A program made the position numbers and the translations under genes. A DNA stretch of 64,000 nt from Megaleporinus macrocephalus (taxonomy: Eukaryota; Chordata; Actinopteri; Characiformes; Anostomidae), in NCBI GenBank assembly GCA_021613375.1, contig CM038714.1, positions 43,473,123 through 43,537,122 of the forward strand, written 5' to 3'. Under the pieces are notes generated by a model. That model worked only from the letters and a program-made list of their open reading frames with translations, did no database searches and was not told the origin of the DNA. Positions 35,606-47,840 of this stretch are shown piece by piece (within the stretch, counting starts at the first letter, position 1; each line of letters starts with the position of its first letter).

Positions 35606-36884
35606 ATTAAATGCATGCAATGTTTTCCTTTTTCCTTAAAAAACTACTAAGCTTTAAAACAAGCTATTGTCAGTTGAAGTGCTTAAGATGAGCATAATAA
35701 AGTAGACAATCATACTTTCAAATTGCTCAAACACTCTACTACCCCACAGGAAGACCTACACTGCTAACAGCATCACAACACACAGTGTGACTGAGCTCTG
35801 TTTACAAGATTGGATCAGATTAACTATTTTCCCTCCCTTATCAGATCAACACTGCTTTGCCATATCTACCTGAAGGGTTTGAGAGCTAGCATTCCAACAA
35901 GGGCGTAACATTTTTGATCTTGGCAGTAGTCATAACATAGGACTACTAATATTTGGTATTACTGCCATGAATAGTTATTAGTAGTTACTATTTCCCTTTC
36001 AGTAAACATGCTTAGTCTTAATATGCTATGTTATCACATGTGTTAATGCATATATATTAATATGCTTCATGAACTAGGCAATTGCAGGTGTAGGCAGAAA
36101 GCCAACAAAAGCATTCTTGGATGAAGAACATCTTAGTGCACTCTCTTTGTCATGGATTCGAAGATATGATTGGAGCGGCTGTCAGCACTGATTGAGCATG
36201 AGGAATATGCTCCCATTGGCCTGATGGTTTGATCTCTTTTTCAAGCCATTAAACCATTACACCAGTGTTTTTCAACTGCCACGTCTGTAGTGTATGATCG
36301 ATTTCCACAAACAAGAATTTCAATGTGTTTCCTTGTACTCAATAAAGAACAGAAAATCTTTTGACTCAAAATGCACTTGTACTGCCCATCATTAAAGGTA
36401 AATGTACATGAAACAATACATATCTCATACATTTTGAATCTATTTTGCCAGGAAGGGTAACACTGTTCTGTGAAGGTATCAGTACCACAGCCTCTGATTG
36501 GTCAACTGACTCAACCAAGGTGTCAGTGAATGGCTAAACTGAATCCATTTGCTGTTTATATTGTATTACTCATGGTTCTTGTGGGCCTTGGTGCTGAGTG
36601 CAGGATAAAGTCAGTGAGAACCAGAGCGTGAAATCTTATGTTATGCACTTTGTCATTTTGATGCCCAACTATGGCCATTCTGGGAGCAAGTGTCTTGCCT
36701 AAGGTCACAACCATGTTTTTCCCAGTCAGTCCTGGGATTCAAACCTCATCTGGCTCATCTCTCCTTTTACTCACCTTATCAGGCTACCAGCCAACCCAAT
36801 TATATCATGTCCTGAACCCTACATGTCCAGCCAGGTCCCATCAGGTTCAGACAAATCATTACTGTCCAAAGTAAAACAGGTATC
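35606..36884. other. Non-coding sequence
   Basis: No gene recognised. 35930-36120 and 36440-36700 are single-copy in this window without evident repeats. Nothing firmer can be said. Confidence 0.4.
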
Positions 36885-37060
36885 TTAAAAATGGCAACTT
36901 TACAGGATGGAGGACAACAACACGCTTTACTTTTAATGTACATCAATGGAACCAGTTATTTTGGAGCATTTCTATTGGTCTATTCGTCATAAAATTATTT
37001 TTACACAATGTAAATGGCCAAAGTCAGGTTCAAATGACCTACACAAATAAAAAATATATA
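36885..37060 (+). mobile_element. Family A dispersed element
   Basis: Contains ACATCAATGGAACCAG, TTTTGGAGCATTTCTATTGG and CATAAAATTATTTTTACACA followed by AATGTAAATGGCC and TTCAAATGACCTACAC. This covers much of the family consensus in the plus orientation. Confidence 0.8.
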
Positions 37061-38160
37061 TATATTTAAAGTTAATACGGATGAAGTTGAAAAAACACTG
37101 TGATTTTCTATATCTGTTCAAAATAGCCTACAATTTAAAAAGTGTGCACTGCAGATAAACTCATTTCACCTACAACCGTCCTGCAACTCGCCTCTAGGTG
37201 CCTCGTCCTTTGTAGTCAGAACTGTCCAAGCAAACTCTTCAAGGAATAGCGCAGTGACAAGCTGGTGTTTTTCCCCGACCTTAATGGAGCCATGCTCAGC
37301 TGGCTTGTGTCAGTATGTGTGTGGCTCTGAGGGATCACATTGGGTGGCATCAGTATTGTGGCATCTATGACAGGACCTTGTCACACGGTCCTATTTCAAG
37401 CAAGCAATTATTCGAAGTGGTTTGAATGAATATTTAAAGGATTCTGATTATTAAGACTAAAACTATAGGTTGAAATACGTTTTTTTTTTATTGCTGTTTG
37501 TGCTAACAGGCTCCATGCTGTGTCTATGTATTCACAGCAATAAAATATACTGATTCATTAGTGTGGCATTAAAATGAAATTCGCTAATTATGACAGTAAT
37601 GATCAAATAGCATATGCTTTATCGTCAGTGGCATAGGAACACCATCTGCTTCTCTGGGTAAATTAGAATATAATGTGACATGAGGATCAACTTGTGTCTT
37701 AAAGTTTTACATATGAAAATATAAAAGGCAGCCCGCTGCAGTGTGTTTTTAAGCAATTAACAAGCCATGGAATAGATTTAATGAGGATCTTATAAGAGGT
37801 CAGGAATGCAGCGGTGGTATATGCAGATATAGGGAATATAATGGAGCGGGTAAATATACAGTTCAGTTGGAAATCACAACCCTTCTTCCCTTTACAACCA
37901 ATCGAGTCAGCAGGCTCTGTGTAAACAGGCTCCATTGAAATCAGTCTTTTAGCGCTGTAGTGTTTGAACTGCTAGATTGAATTCCAACCCCTCTGTTTGC
38001 ATTTCGAACACCGATGGGCGGGAGGGGTATGGGTTGATGGCACAAAAATGAAATAGTCGGAGTGCAAACAGAAGGCCAGAGAGGCATGACATCGCCTCCA
38101 CAACATGACAAGCCTTTAATCTGCAGCATTAGATTAAACCTGACACAGAGATGAGGGACT
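37061..38160. promoter_or_regulatory. Candidate conserved non-coding block
   Basis: From about 37180 the sequence is single-copy, less AT-rich than the surroundings, and holds homeodomain-like motifs such as AAATTCGCTAATTATGACAG and AAGCAATTAACAAGCC. The texture resembles vertebrate developmental enhancers. There is no direct evidence of function; the call rests on composition only. Confidence 0.28.
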
Positions 38161-38479
38161 CGAACCTAATCTAAAGTAAGACGTGAAGATCCCGGCTGTG
38201 TAAATTAAGAATTCACCTAATCCTACAAAATCTGAGGTGGTGTTGTGCACATAATCTGGACCTATATTCATGCAGTCCTCAGCAGACATCACTGCTTTTG
38301 AAGTGCTTTTTGTCCTTGAAGAAGAAAGTTTAGAGTCGAGCCCAACCTACCTGTCAGCCAGTATCAGCACTCTGTGGATTCATCAGTATTTATGAAAAGC
38401 CTACTATCTTTAAATGAAATATGAAATACTAACAGGCACCTAAAATCCTATACAGATGAGATTAATAATCATTTATAAC
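38161..38479. other. Non-coding sequence
   Basis: No recognised feature. Confidence 0.35.
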
Positions 38480-39480
38480 AATTAATAATAATACATTTTT
38501 TTAAGGAACACTATTATTATGATTAGTATTATCATCATTATTATTATTATTATAAACACTTTTCATACCAGTGGTAGCTCAAAATGCTTTACAGAAAGGG
38601 AATAAATATAAGTTTTAATAAGCTAAGTTAAAGGAATATGTTTGAAATGTTTCTTAAAATTGTGAGTCTGGCTGTCCAAAAAAAGTTGGAATTGAGTTCT
38701 CTTTTTTGTGGCAGAAAGACAGTATCTGTAGATCTAAGATCACAAGCTAAAACATAAACAAAGAGACACTCTGTGAAGTAAGTGGTTGCTAGATTATTTA
38801 GAGCTGTACAGAGTAGTAGCAGAAGTTTAAAGTGTGTCTTGTAGGGTTTTTGTGGAGTTGTAGGAGATAGATTTGAACCTCAGTAAGACGAGCACTACAG
38901 TAATCGATTCTGCTCATACCAATCGCAACCTCCTCTACGTCTCAATGAGATAAAATAGACTTTAGTGATATTTATCAAATGATAAGAAGCTACTTTAGTG
39001 ATTGTGTTTACATAATGAAAACAGAGTTTAGGGTTTATGGTCAAACCATGGTTTCATGCTTCAGGTTCAGTATTCATAGCTAAAGAACTAAGTCTGTTAT
39101 AAATATTTTCACAAAGCTTTGGTACCAAGAATCAGTGTTTCTTGATTTAGTTTAAAAACATTCAGTGATATCCACTGAGAAATATCTGGCACACGGCTTT
39201 TAAGTCTGTCTACCAGGTGTACAGTTCAGATAGAATAGAAATGTACAGCATAGCTATAAGGGTTTGTGTTCCTAATGACATCACCTAGAAGTAATAAGCA
39301 CAAAATAAGCAATGGCTCTAAAACTGACCCTTGTGTGATACGCCACGATAAATATATATTTTTTTGCCAATGGTATCCCATTAATACTAGAAACTGTCTA
39401 GTTGTTAAATATGATTTAAACCACTGTCTGAGAGGCCAAGATGATGCAAAGTGTTGCCAAAATAAAATAAAAAATAAAAT
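38480..39480 (-). mobile_element. Degenerate retroposon-type repeat
   Basis: Begins with ATT trinucleotide repeats and CACTTTTCATACCAG, the reverse complement of a retroposon tail seen at 53087-53205 (CTATGAAAAATGCTC). It continues with 900 bp that has the feel of a widespread fish repeat (for example GACCCTTGTGTGATACGCCA near 39327). No open frame. Identity unresolved. Confidence 0.45.
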
Positions 39481-40326
39481 AGGCAGCTATGTTACAGCAG
39501 AAAGTCATAGACAATTATGGTTGTAATGTCTAACTATACAGATCAATAATTAGTATGGATGGAAGATATAATCAAAATATTTAATCACCATTGTTTAAAA
39601 CATTTTCACAACACTAGATATGCAAGCTTTTCAGAGTTCTAATAAGATACAACAGAAAATAGGACATGTAGTACCACATATAAAGAAATACAGTAATATA
39701 ATAATTAACCACTTTCTATAAAATTTGTATTTTTAAAATGAAAAAGTCCAGTTGTGCTCATTTTGTAATTAAACATGTAGTTAGTCTGTCATAACTTATC
39801 ACACTAATCTTTATTATATTGTCCAGCCCTAGTAGTACAGTAACAATTACAAGGCAACAGTCTGAGAAAATTGTATTGTATTGTTTTTGCCAGCTAACAG
39901 ACTAACAGACTCCTCAAATAATATTCAAAGAAAATAAATACACACATAAGGTAAAGAAAGTTATCTGGATGATTGTTATGAACTTCAAATTCTATGTTAA
40001 AGCATTAAGCCTAGTGTAGAGCTAAGGCAAAACTAGTATTAACAATTAGTTTTTTTTTACATGTTGAGTTTTCTAGCAGTGACAGGAACTGCTTTGGACA
40101 CTATGTCTATGATAAGGTTACTTAAAAACATGTAAAAATTATGTTGTTTTTATTATATTCAATAAACTACAATCATTTTGATATAATCAGAGATTTTTTT
40201 TATTGTCATTCCTTTTTTATTGTCATAACAAATAATGATAATATTATTATTTGACAACTGAGAGTCAGTTGTCAGCCTATGAAGGAAATTTTAATTTAAA
40301 ATTTAACTTAAAAATACTTTTTATTT
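39481..40326. other. AT-rich non-coding sequence
   Basis: No recognised feature. Confidence 0.4.
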
Positions 40327-40610
40327 TTGTCACGCCCTGCCTGTTGTCCCTGTCTATGTCCTTTGTTTACATTCCCTCGTCCTAGCCTCAGTGTCTCAAT
40401 GCCCCCAGGTGTAACTTGTTTCCTGTTGTTAGCCTGTATATATATATATACAACAGGAAACAAGTTACAGTTACAAGTTACAGCCTGTATATATATGTTT
40501 GTGCTTTGTGTTTTCTTTTCGTTTAGTATTTGTTAGTGTTTTGGTTAAAAGCTTGCGTTCATGTCCATCCTGCCTCCGTCATATCCTCGTTTGCTCCACA
40601 CGCCCCCATC
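40327..40610. mobile_element. LTR-like or MITE-like segment with internal hairpin
   Basis: Begins near GTCACGCCCTGCCTGTTGTC, contains CAGGTGTAACTTGTTTCCTG and ends with CATGTCCATCCTGCCTCCGT, an order similar to fish LTR-type repeats. 40411-40428 and 40451-40468 are a perfect 18-bp inverted repeat around an AT-rich 22-bp loop. Coding potential is absent. Confidence 0.45.
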
Positions 40611-40739
40611 AGGACAAAATTAATACTAGTTATCAACAATTTTATTTCCTTAATATCGCTATCGGCGATGTAATGGTACATATCAGTCTAGCCCCAGTTC
40701 AAATGAATTTAATTGCAATTACAGCCACTGCTGGGATGT
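40611..40739. other. Short spacer
   Basis: Nothing recognised. Confidence 0.3.
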
Positions 40740-41400
40740 AGACGAGACATGTAAGGACATCAAAGGCACAGAGGGATATTTGAGAGGTACAGACAACGAC
40801 GATATCAAACGATAAATGCTGTAATGTGACCTATTACAGAAGTGGTTCTTCAGCTGCTCTGCCAATGCGGCAGCCTCGACTCCATCAGCAAACCCGCAGA
40901 ATTTCAAGCAGGGGAAGCAGAAAAGTGAGCAGATGAAAGCGAAGAACACTGAGGGGGGGAGCTGAAAGAGTTAGAAGCGACTTAGGCGAAAGCAGAGGCT
41001 TCTGTCTGCGTGCATATGCAGGAATATGATTTACAAAGCCATCATTGCACGGCGGCTACTCCGCAGTGACAGCTGCATGCATGTGAGACAGACACACAGA
41101 CTGCCTAAGCAAGCAAAACATCAACAGGAGGCAGAGCGAAACTGAACGCTGACGTACGGCTACACTTCTGATGGAGGCATTTTTCAGGCCGCCATCACCG
41201 TGCCGGCATCAATCAGCCTGGAACAGATAAAAACTTGCAAAGAAAAGGAGTTCTGACATGCCGCGGCCATAAAAATGAAAGCAGAGGAATTGATAAACGA
41301 CTTCAATAATCACGCTGAACCAAAAGTCATTCTTTGGGCAAACCTCGAATAGCTGTAGTGTTCACGTCCTGAAAATAAAAGTGTCTGAAAGCTTCAGTTC
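40740..41400. promoter_or_regulatory. Candidate conserved non-coding block
   Basis: Single-copy, GC-richer than its surroundings, no open frame longer than a few dozen codons. Contains motifs such as GGCATCAATCAGCCTGG and GCGGCCATAAAAATGAAAGC, the kind found in vertebrate regulatory DNA. Function is inferred from texture only. Confidence 0.3.
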
Positions 41401-41649
41401 AGGACCACCACCCCAAAAAATGCTCACTTTTACTATGTTACAAAATATATTTTGGTATTTTTGTTTTGGTATTTGTTTATATTTTACTTTTGGTATTTGT
41501 TTGGTATTTTATTTGGTATTTTAATTTGGTCTGACACTTTTTTTTACTTTTTAAATAACCAATACTATTTGAGCTAGGCTTTCAGTTCAGACCATAAACA
41601 TTAAAAACAATATAATAGTGCCACTAGTATGTTAGCAATAAATTAACTG
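41401..41649. other. T-rich simple sequence
   Basis: 41448-41530 is built of repeated TTTGGTATTTG-like motifs. Nothing else recognised. Confidence 0.5.
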
Positions 41650-42640
41650 TAATACAAATTAACCTTTTTTTCGATCTATATTAATTACAGGCATATAAAC
41701 CATGTAAAAAAAAGCTGTATAGTAGCCTGAAGCATGCAATCATACCAGACAATCTGGAGTTACTGAACGAGTTATGCAGCAAAGACCCAACAAAAAATAT
41801 ATATATATATAAAAATTTATAATAATAGTTGATATCTCGAAAACTGTGGGACGAGTTATGTGGCCAAGATCCAACAGAAAAATAAGAATATAAAAAAAAT
41901 AGAAAACATTGGAATAACAATATAATTGTGCACTGCTTTGCAATGTTCCACCATAATTGTGATTACACTGCGTAATAATACAAATTAATAATTAGTATGG
42001 ACGGTCCAAATTAATTACAGACATATAAAGCATGTAAAAAAAAGCTGTATACTAGCCCAAAGCATACCATCATACCAGACAATCTGGAGTTACTGAACGA
42101 GTTATACAGCAAAGACATAACAGAAAAATAAAAAGGTAGAAAAAATTATAATAATAATTGATATCTCGAAAACTGCAGGATGAGTTATGAGGCCAAGATC
42201 CAACAGAAAAATAAGAATATAAAAAAAAAGTAAAACAATGGAATAACAATATAGTTGTGCACTGCTTTGCAATGTTCCACCATAATTATGATTACACTGC
42301 CTAACAACACAAATTAATAATTAGTATGGACGGTCTATATTAATTACAGACATATATAGCATGTAAACAAAAGCTGTACACATATTTGAATCAAACAATC
42401 ATACTGGACAACCTGGAGTTACTGGATGAGTTATGCAGCAAAGACTCAACAGAAAAATAATAATATTGAAAAAATAATAATAATAATAATAGAAAACAAT
42501 GGAATAACAATGTAGTTGTGCATTGCTTTGCAATGTTGCACCATAATTATAATTACACTGCCTAACGATACAATTAAATAATTAGTATAAGCGGTCTATA
42601 TTAATTACAGACATATAAAGCATGTAAAAACATTCTGTGT
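41650..42640. repeat. ~330-bp satellite, three units and a partial
   Basis: The landmark TTAATTACAG occurs at 41681, 42011, 42340 and 42601, giving periods of 330, 329 and 261 bp. Within the first two units two related sub-blocks occur (CTGAACGAGTTAT... and CGAAAACTG...GAGTTATG...CCAAGATCCAAC). The third unit lacks the second sub-block, which explains its shorter length. No coding potential. Confidence 0.94.
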
Positions 42641-42983
42641 TTGAAGAAGAAAAGCTGCTGAAGTTGTCTATGACTAGCGACCAGCTGGAATACACTGATT
42701 AGGCTGCATTGTATACTTCAGTGACCTAACAAGGACTCCCAGAAGGCCTATAGTGCCCCAAATTGCAAATCAAAATGTGATTGGTTGATTGCATCCATAG
42801 TTGTCTTAGTGATTAATAGGATTTGATAGGAAAAGAAATAGGACAGCAGCCTTGGCTGTTTCTGCCTAAATAGCACTAGAGACTCAAATCCTAACTAAAT
42901 AATATTCTACTGGGTGTTCTAGGAATTTCATGTCCAATCAAAGTCTAACAATGAATGAAAAGTATTATTACTATATAACAAAC

Positions 42984-42984
<1 letters not shown>
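42641..42984. other. Non-coding sequence
   Basis: Nothing recognised. Confidence 0.35.

Positions 42985-43066
<82 letters not shown>
42985..43066. repeat. (AT)n microsatellite
   Basis: About 40 AT dinucleotides. Confidence 0.98.
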
Positions 43067-43069
<3 letters not shown>

Positions 43070-43520
43070 TATTAATATTGCCTAATAATGAACTAACAAT
43101 CTGAAGGCCTAGACGATCATGAGGATTGCAGACTCTAACTTACTGATCTGTTGAAACATTCTAACCCTTCCAGTACCTTGTTTGGCTGAGGGTTATTGTA
43201 AACAACTAGAAATGACTGGAATGGCTCAGTATCTTCCTGAATATTGCAAAATAATTCTTCCTGATTAGTAGTTCCTAAACTCTGGAACATCATTGCAGAG
43301 AATATTAGGCTCAGGAGTTCGGACTGTATGAATAAATATAAAAGCAGTGGATTTGACAAAATGGCTAATTATGGCAGATTAAGACATATTAAGAAATATC
43401 TTCAGGTAAACCTTTATTAGTTATAGTGATGCATTTAAAAATAAAGCATACACAGTTGGCTTTTTGTTACAACAAATAACATATCAATACCTAATAAACC
43501 CCTATAATAATGACCTGATG
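43067..43520. other. Non-coding sequence
   Basis: A 74-codon minus-strand ORF (43135-43359) has no known similarity. Nothing else recognised. Confidence 0.35.
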
Positions 43521-43900
43521 ACCTGTCTTCTGGCCAACACAGTAATTATAATTAAAGTAATACAGCAGAGGGAAATAATTAGATAATCTCTGTCTGCTAA
43601 ACCACAACCTTTCTCCGTACTTAGAAAAGAACAGAAACCAATTTGACTGGAAACACTATTATAATTAAAGCCAAAGGCCAGTTTCTAAACTCTGTTTATA
43701 ACAAAACATGTTTTTGCAGAATGCTCTTATAAATTTAGAGATGGATTTGTTTTCCAGAGAGAATCATTTGTGGTAATTGATTACCACCAGAGTGCTGTTG
43801 GTGAAGTCTCAGCATTCAGGTGCATTAGATCGTCATGGATGCCAGAAAATCTTCTGGTAGTATTAACTGGAACAATTCCCCAAGTCTGTATCATTCTAAC
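43521..43900. promoter_or_regulatory. Candidate conserved non-coding block
   Basis: Single-copy sequence with TAATTATAATTAAAG (43545 area), a second TTATAATTAAAGCC near 43660 and GGTAATTGATTACC near 43774. These palindromic ATTA motifs fit homeodomain binding. Conservation was not tested. Confidence 0.28.
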
Positions 43901-44740
43901 AACTATGTAATTATGAAACTCTATTATTATCATTATTATTATTTATTTTTTATATATATTTTTATATAGGTTGTTTTTACTATAGGTTGTTGTCAGTCCA
44001 ACAGTGTTCAGAATCCAAAGGGTGGGCAGTAAGTGAAAAACAGAATGGCCACGACAAGGTGAGGATACTAATGATACAATTATTACAACAGAAATGTACA
44101 ACCACTAAATTACAGCATATATGTTATGCATGATCTGACTTATGAAGAGCGATTCTTAACTTATATCTGCTGCTATCAAAGCGAACTACCTTCTCTTCTA
44201 TGCGTCCTTCTGATCTAGAAAAAGAAAAAATGAAACATACAGGTATTGAGGTACGACCTTGTTTGTTAGCGGTTGTGTCCACAATGGCTCTCCACAATGT
44301 CTGTCGTTTACTGACCTGTGGATTAACCAATAACCAGCATTCAACTCCACGATGCCTCTTAACATTAACATTCCAGCTGTTTACTTAATGTAACATTAGG
44401 TATAATGTAACATAATGTAACAATAAGAACTTTTTATTTCAACACTTTTTCCGTTCCACCTTATATAGTGCGGCTGTTAGTGGCTCCTGACAAAGCAATA
44501 GCAGGTACATAATATTCAGGGGGCATTGGCAAGGACAGATTAAGGATAGTCTGGGCCATAACCCCCAAACACGTGCCCCTTGTGATCAAGGGCCCTCTAA
44601 TGGTATGCCCTGCTCTTGTCTAGGGCCCCCTGGTAGGGGCTCTCATAACCAAGGCCCTCTAAATGTATGCCCCCTCTTTCATAGGACCCCTAATAGCCAG
44701 AAGTTAAAGTCAGAGTAGTGCCATAACGCCTCGACCATTT
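43901..44740. other. Non-coding sequence
   Basis: AT-rich to 44450, then C/G-rich with repeated GGGCCCTCTAA-type motifs from 44560. No gene recognised. Confidence 0.4.
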
Positions 44741-44832
44741 TCATAAGGGGCCCAAAAGCATGGCTAGGGCCTCCAAAAGCATGGCTAGGGCCCAAAAGCA
44801 TGGCTATGGGCCCCAAGAGGCCCTGGGGTCAA
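44741..44832. repeat. Short tandem repeat, ~20-25-bp unit, about four copies
   Basis: GGGCC(TC)CAAAAGCATGGCTA units occur at about 44749, 44769, 44790 and then in a changed form with GGCTATGGGCCCC. Unit length varies slightly. Confidence 0.85.
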
Positions 44833-45248
44833 AGAGGATCCTTAAAATGGAGGGACCTCAGAAATAAAAATATATTGTATCATAAATGTTGATAGGCATC
44901 GCACCTGTGTCAGCACTCTGCTTTTCACTGTTGTATTGAATTCTTTGTTGTATTTACTCATGTTTATGTTAAATTGTCCATTAGATTTCTTAGAGTCTAA
45001 CTTGCCCATAAAAGGTTTACACTATTGTTTATATTCTGTGGTCTGTCTCAGTGGTATATAATGTAACATCTTGGTGGTGGTTTGGTGGTTTAGAGGAAGT
45101 GCACACTTTATAGGCATACTAGGATTAATGGGTAAAATGGGGTGTACTATCTGGAACCTTACCATGGATCTTTAAACAAGAGTTAAATCGCATCACCCTT
45201 ATCTACATTCTGTAATGAAATATTGTTATTATTAATATACTGTATGAA
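44833..45248. other. Non-coding sequence
   Basis: Nothing recognised. Confidence 0.35.
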
Positions 45249-45545
45249 TAATAGGGCTGTGTCTTGGCAAGAACCTGGCGATACAATACGTATCGTGGTC
45301 ATATTGCGATATTGCAAACAAAGTGATATATTGCTACCTTTATATGAACAGGTTTGTTAGTGCTTACAGTAGCATTGCGCCCTTGTGCTGCTTGTTAGTG
45401 TTGGAGTGGAGCTGAAAATGGATTACAACACTGCCATCTAGTGGTCAGAGGTTTAAATGCAACACACAATGATTCACTGTCTTCCATGTATCTGTGTATT
45501 GATACTGTGTTTTTAAGAATCGATACAGTATCACCAAATATTATG
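45249..45545 (+). mobile_element. hAT-like non-autonomous element
   Basis: Starts AATAGGGCTGTGTCTTGGCA, continues with repeated CGATA/TATCG motifs (GCGATACAATACGTATCG area), ACTGCCATCTAGTGGTCAGA and ends near CGATACAGTATCACC. These are hallmarks of a non-autonomous fish hAT-type family. The right terminal repeat is missing, so the end is approximate. Confidence 0.68.
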
Positions 45546-45860
45546 GGTGTGTCTCAAAACTTAGTGAGCTGCCTACATAGACAGCATTTTGCATCATAGT
45601 ATGCACTCCCGATATGTAGGCTGTCCCAATTCTTAGATGTCTTAATCATGCTGTCTACTAAAGCACCTAATTTTGACCTGATTTTAAGGAAGCATCAAAC
45701 ACTTCCTCAGCCACTAAGGCAATCTAACCCTAACCCTAACCCTAACCCTAACTCCTTGCCTTGCCTTTGGTCAAACCATCAAAATCTCAACATCCCAGAA
45801 TGTGCTCGGAATTATTTGGATAGTGAGAAGCCGAGAAAAAGCAACCAGCTTCATTATTTG
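45546..45860. mobile_element. MITE-like repeat containing a telomeric tract
   Basis: Starts ATGGGTGTGTCTCAAAACTT and includes TGAGCTGCCTACATAGACAG and AAGCATCCAGA-like CATCCCAGAATGTGCTCG. This resembles a dispersed fish element, but I cannot name it. The telomeric tract at 45724-45752 lies inside. Confidence 0.45.
45724..45752. repeat. Interstitial telomeric (CCCTAA)n tract
   Basis: Nearly five perfect hexamers, the vertebrate telomere sequence on the C-rich strand. Unlike the degenerate array at 17571-18540, the hexamers here are exact. Confidence 0.93.
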
Positions 45861-46852
45861 TGCAAATTAAAAAGAAAAAAATGCTGAAAGTCTCCTTGAA
45901 GGAGTGCAAAGAAAATCAAAGGCTAAACATACTAACACTGAAAAATCTATTATATTTATTCGGTGCGTCTTCTGTTCAGTCTTTTTAAATATATGGAATT
46001 TTCCCTTTTACCTGATCTTGACCAAGGAATAGCTAGTACTTGAAGTCCTCTTTTACTGGAAATTGCAAGGGGATTGGGGGTCTCAGATTTAGAGTTCCAG
46101 TTGCAAAGAGCAAGCAGGTAAAAAAAAATCCCTGTAAGCTAAGCTGAGGTATCTGACATTACCAGCCTGTTCCTTAAATCACGAAGGCATTTTTTTCATG
46201 CTGCTCGCATACTATGTTACATACACACACTACTTCACATCTTCAACCATTTTCTTTAAAGACATGAAAGCATGCATGTCATATCGAGGAATTACATGCC
46301 AGTCAAGAGCTCGCACCCTTTTGTTGACATTAAATGGTAGTCAAACAGCCTGTAAGGAATGTTAGGCAATGCAGAAGTGATTATGAATGTGGCTGGGGTT
46401 CCAAAAGGTTCCCTTTATCTGTCTGTCCTTTGGGATATGGGCCTAAGCAGATTAATGGATGAGGATCAGTTTAACTTAAATATGACAAGGGACTGACAGT
46501 TCATTTAGATGGTGCAAATGGCTGCTGGGATTTCTGCAGGAGTGCCACCCGGACCAGATAATGCACTGTGAGATAATGGCTGACAGGGCGCCTTTTGGGA
46601 TCAGGACTTTGGGGTCAGTGCATATGTTCAAAAATGGAGAGTGTAGGGCTTGGTGACATTTGCTATTTGGTCGCTCATAAATGTACAACACAGCTTTTGC
46701 AGCTCCCAGTAGTTTTGGATAAGCACTTAGAGCTCTCTGCGGTACTGAAGCACTCTACATTAGTGGAAAAAAAAGAAGGTCTCTATGTTCATGTTGAAGT
46801 TAGTTTGACACCATCCTGTAAATTAGTTTAAGCTTGTATATATAAATATCAT
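45861..46852. other. Non-coding sequence
   Basis: No gene recognised; minus-strand frame 46476-46691 and plus-strand frame 46595-46831 match no family I know. 46250-46660 is single-copy and could be conserved. Confidence 0.35.
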
Positions 46853-46962
46853 CGCTGTCCAATGAAAAACACATATCTTTAAAATAAGAACTTTACAGTA
46901 GAGGCCAACAGTCTTTCTTCTCAATGTAAGTCAATGGAACCAGAAGTTTTTCCAAGTGATTG
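46853..46962 (+). mobile_element. Family A dispersed element, interrupted
   Basis: Left terminal region GCTGTCCAATGAAAAACA, then TTTACAGTAGAGGCC and TAAGTCAATGGAACCAGAAG. The copy stops at CCAAGTGATT where other copies continue with TTGGAGCATTTC; a purine-rich element begins there. Sequence near 47838 (GTGTTCAAATGACGA) may be its continuation. Confidence 0.78.
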
Positions 46963-47840
46963 TCACGTAGGGGGGTGCGTGGAGCAGAGAGAAAATAAAC
47001 CACAAAGTACAAACACAATAAATACACAAGATAACGAGAGGGAAACAGCTGACAGGACTAATACAAATAAAGAACTGGTGAGACAGGTGGGGCTAGGTCA
47101 GAGACACAGCACATGACAAAAACCAGGAACAGAAACAGAAGCACATGGAAAGACAGGACGTAAACAGACAGGCAAGGACAAGCAGGGTGAGACAGACCCC
47201 CCCCCATTAAAGGCGCAGCTCCGGAGGCACAAAAATTAGCATGCCCCAGGAGCCCGTCTTGAGAGGAAGACCAGGAAAACGAAACAGGGACAAGACTAGA
47301 CAAAGCACAGGACTGGGAACTGAGGACAGACAGAATGTCAGACAAACACCAGACTAGACAGGGGAACGGACACGGGACGAGACGGGGAACGGAACTGGAG
47401 ACTGGAATGGGGACGAGAACAATGATGACAGGAGAACAGGAACAAACACAGTGACTGGGACAGGAATGGACACGGAAAAACCAGACTAACCCAAAACGGG
47501 GACACAGACAGGGACAGACACAAAAACAGCAACTGGAACTAACAAAAAAACAGGCATAGGATGAGGAACAAAACCAGGAGGAGTACAAGACACACCGACA
47601 GGAACAGAAGGGGGAACAGTGACAGAAACACGGGGAACAACCCGGGCGCAGGAACAGCCTGGGGCACAAAGTCACAAAGTGCCCGGGGCATGGAGTCTGG
47701 AGCCGCCCGGGGCACATAGTCTGGAGCCGCACAGGACTCCGCCTGCTCTGACGTCCAGGGGAGCAGCGGGCACTGCTCTGATGTGTGGGAGGCAGCTTTG
47801 CGGTATTTTGGGGCAGCTGCACCTCGAGAACAGAGTCGTG
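46963..47840. mobile_element. Purine-rich repeat of unknown class
   Basis: Begins GTCACGTAGGGGGGTGCG and consists largely of GGGACAGGAAC-type short motifs with a C run near 47196 (GACCCCCCCCCATT). The 254-codon minus-strand frame is rich in S, C, P and F, a consequence of composition, with no known domain. It looks like a non-coding portion of a larger fish retrotransposon or other element; the class is not determined. Confidence 0.5.

Noticed and set aside
47058..47822. 254-codon minus-strand ORF
   Set aside because: Serine/cysteine/proline-rich translation of purine-rich low-complexity DNA with no domain.
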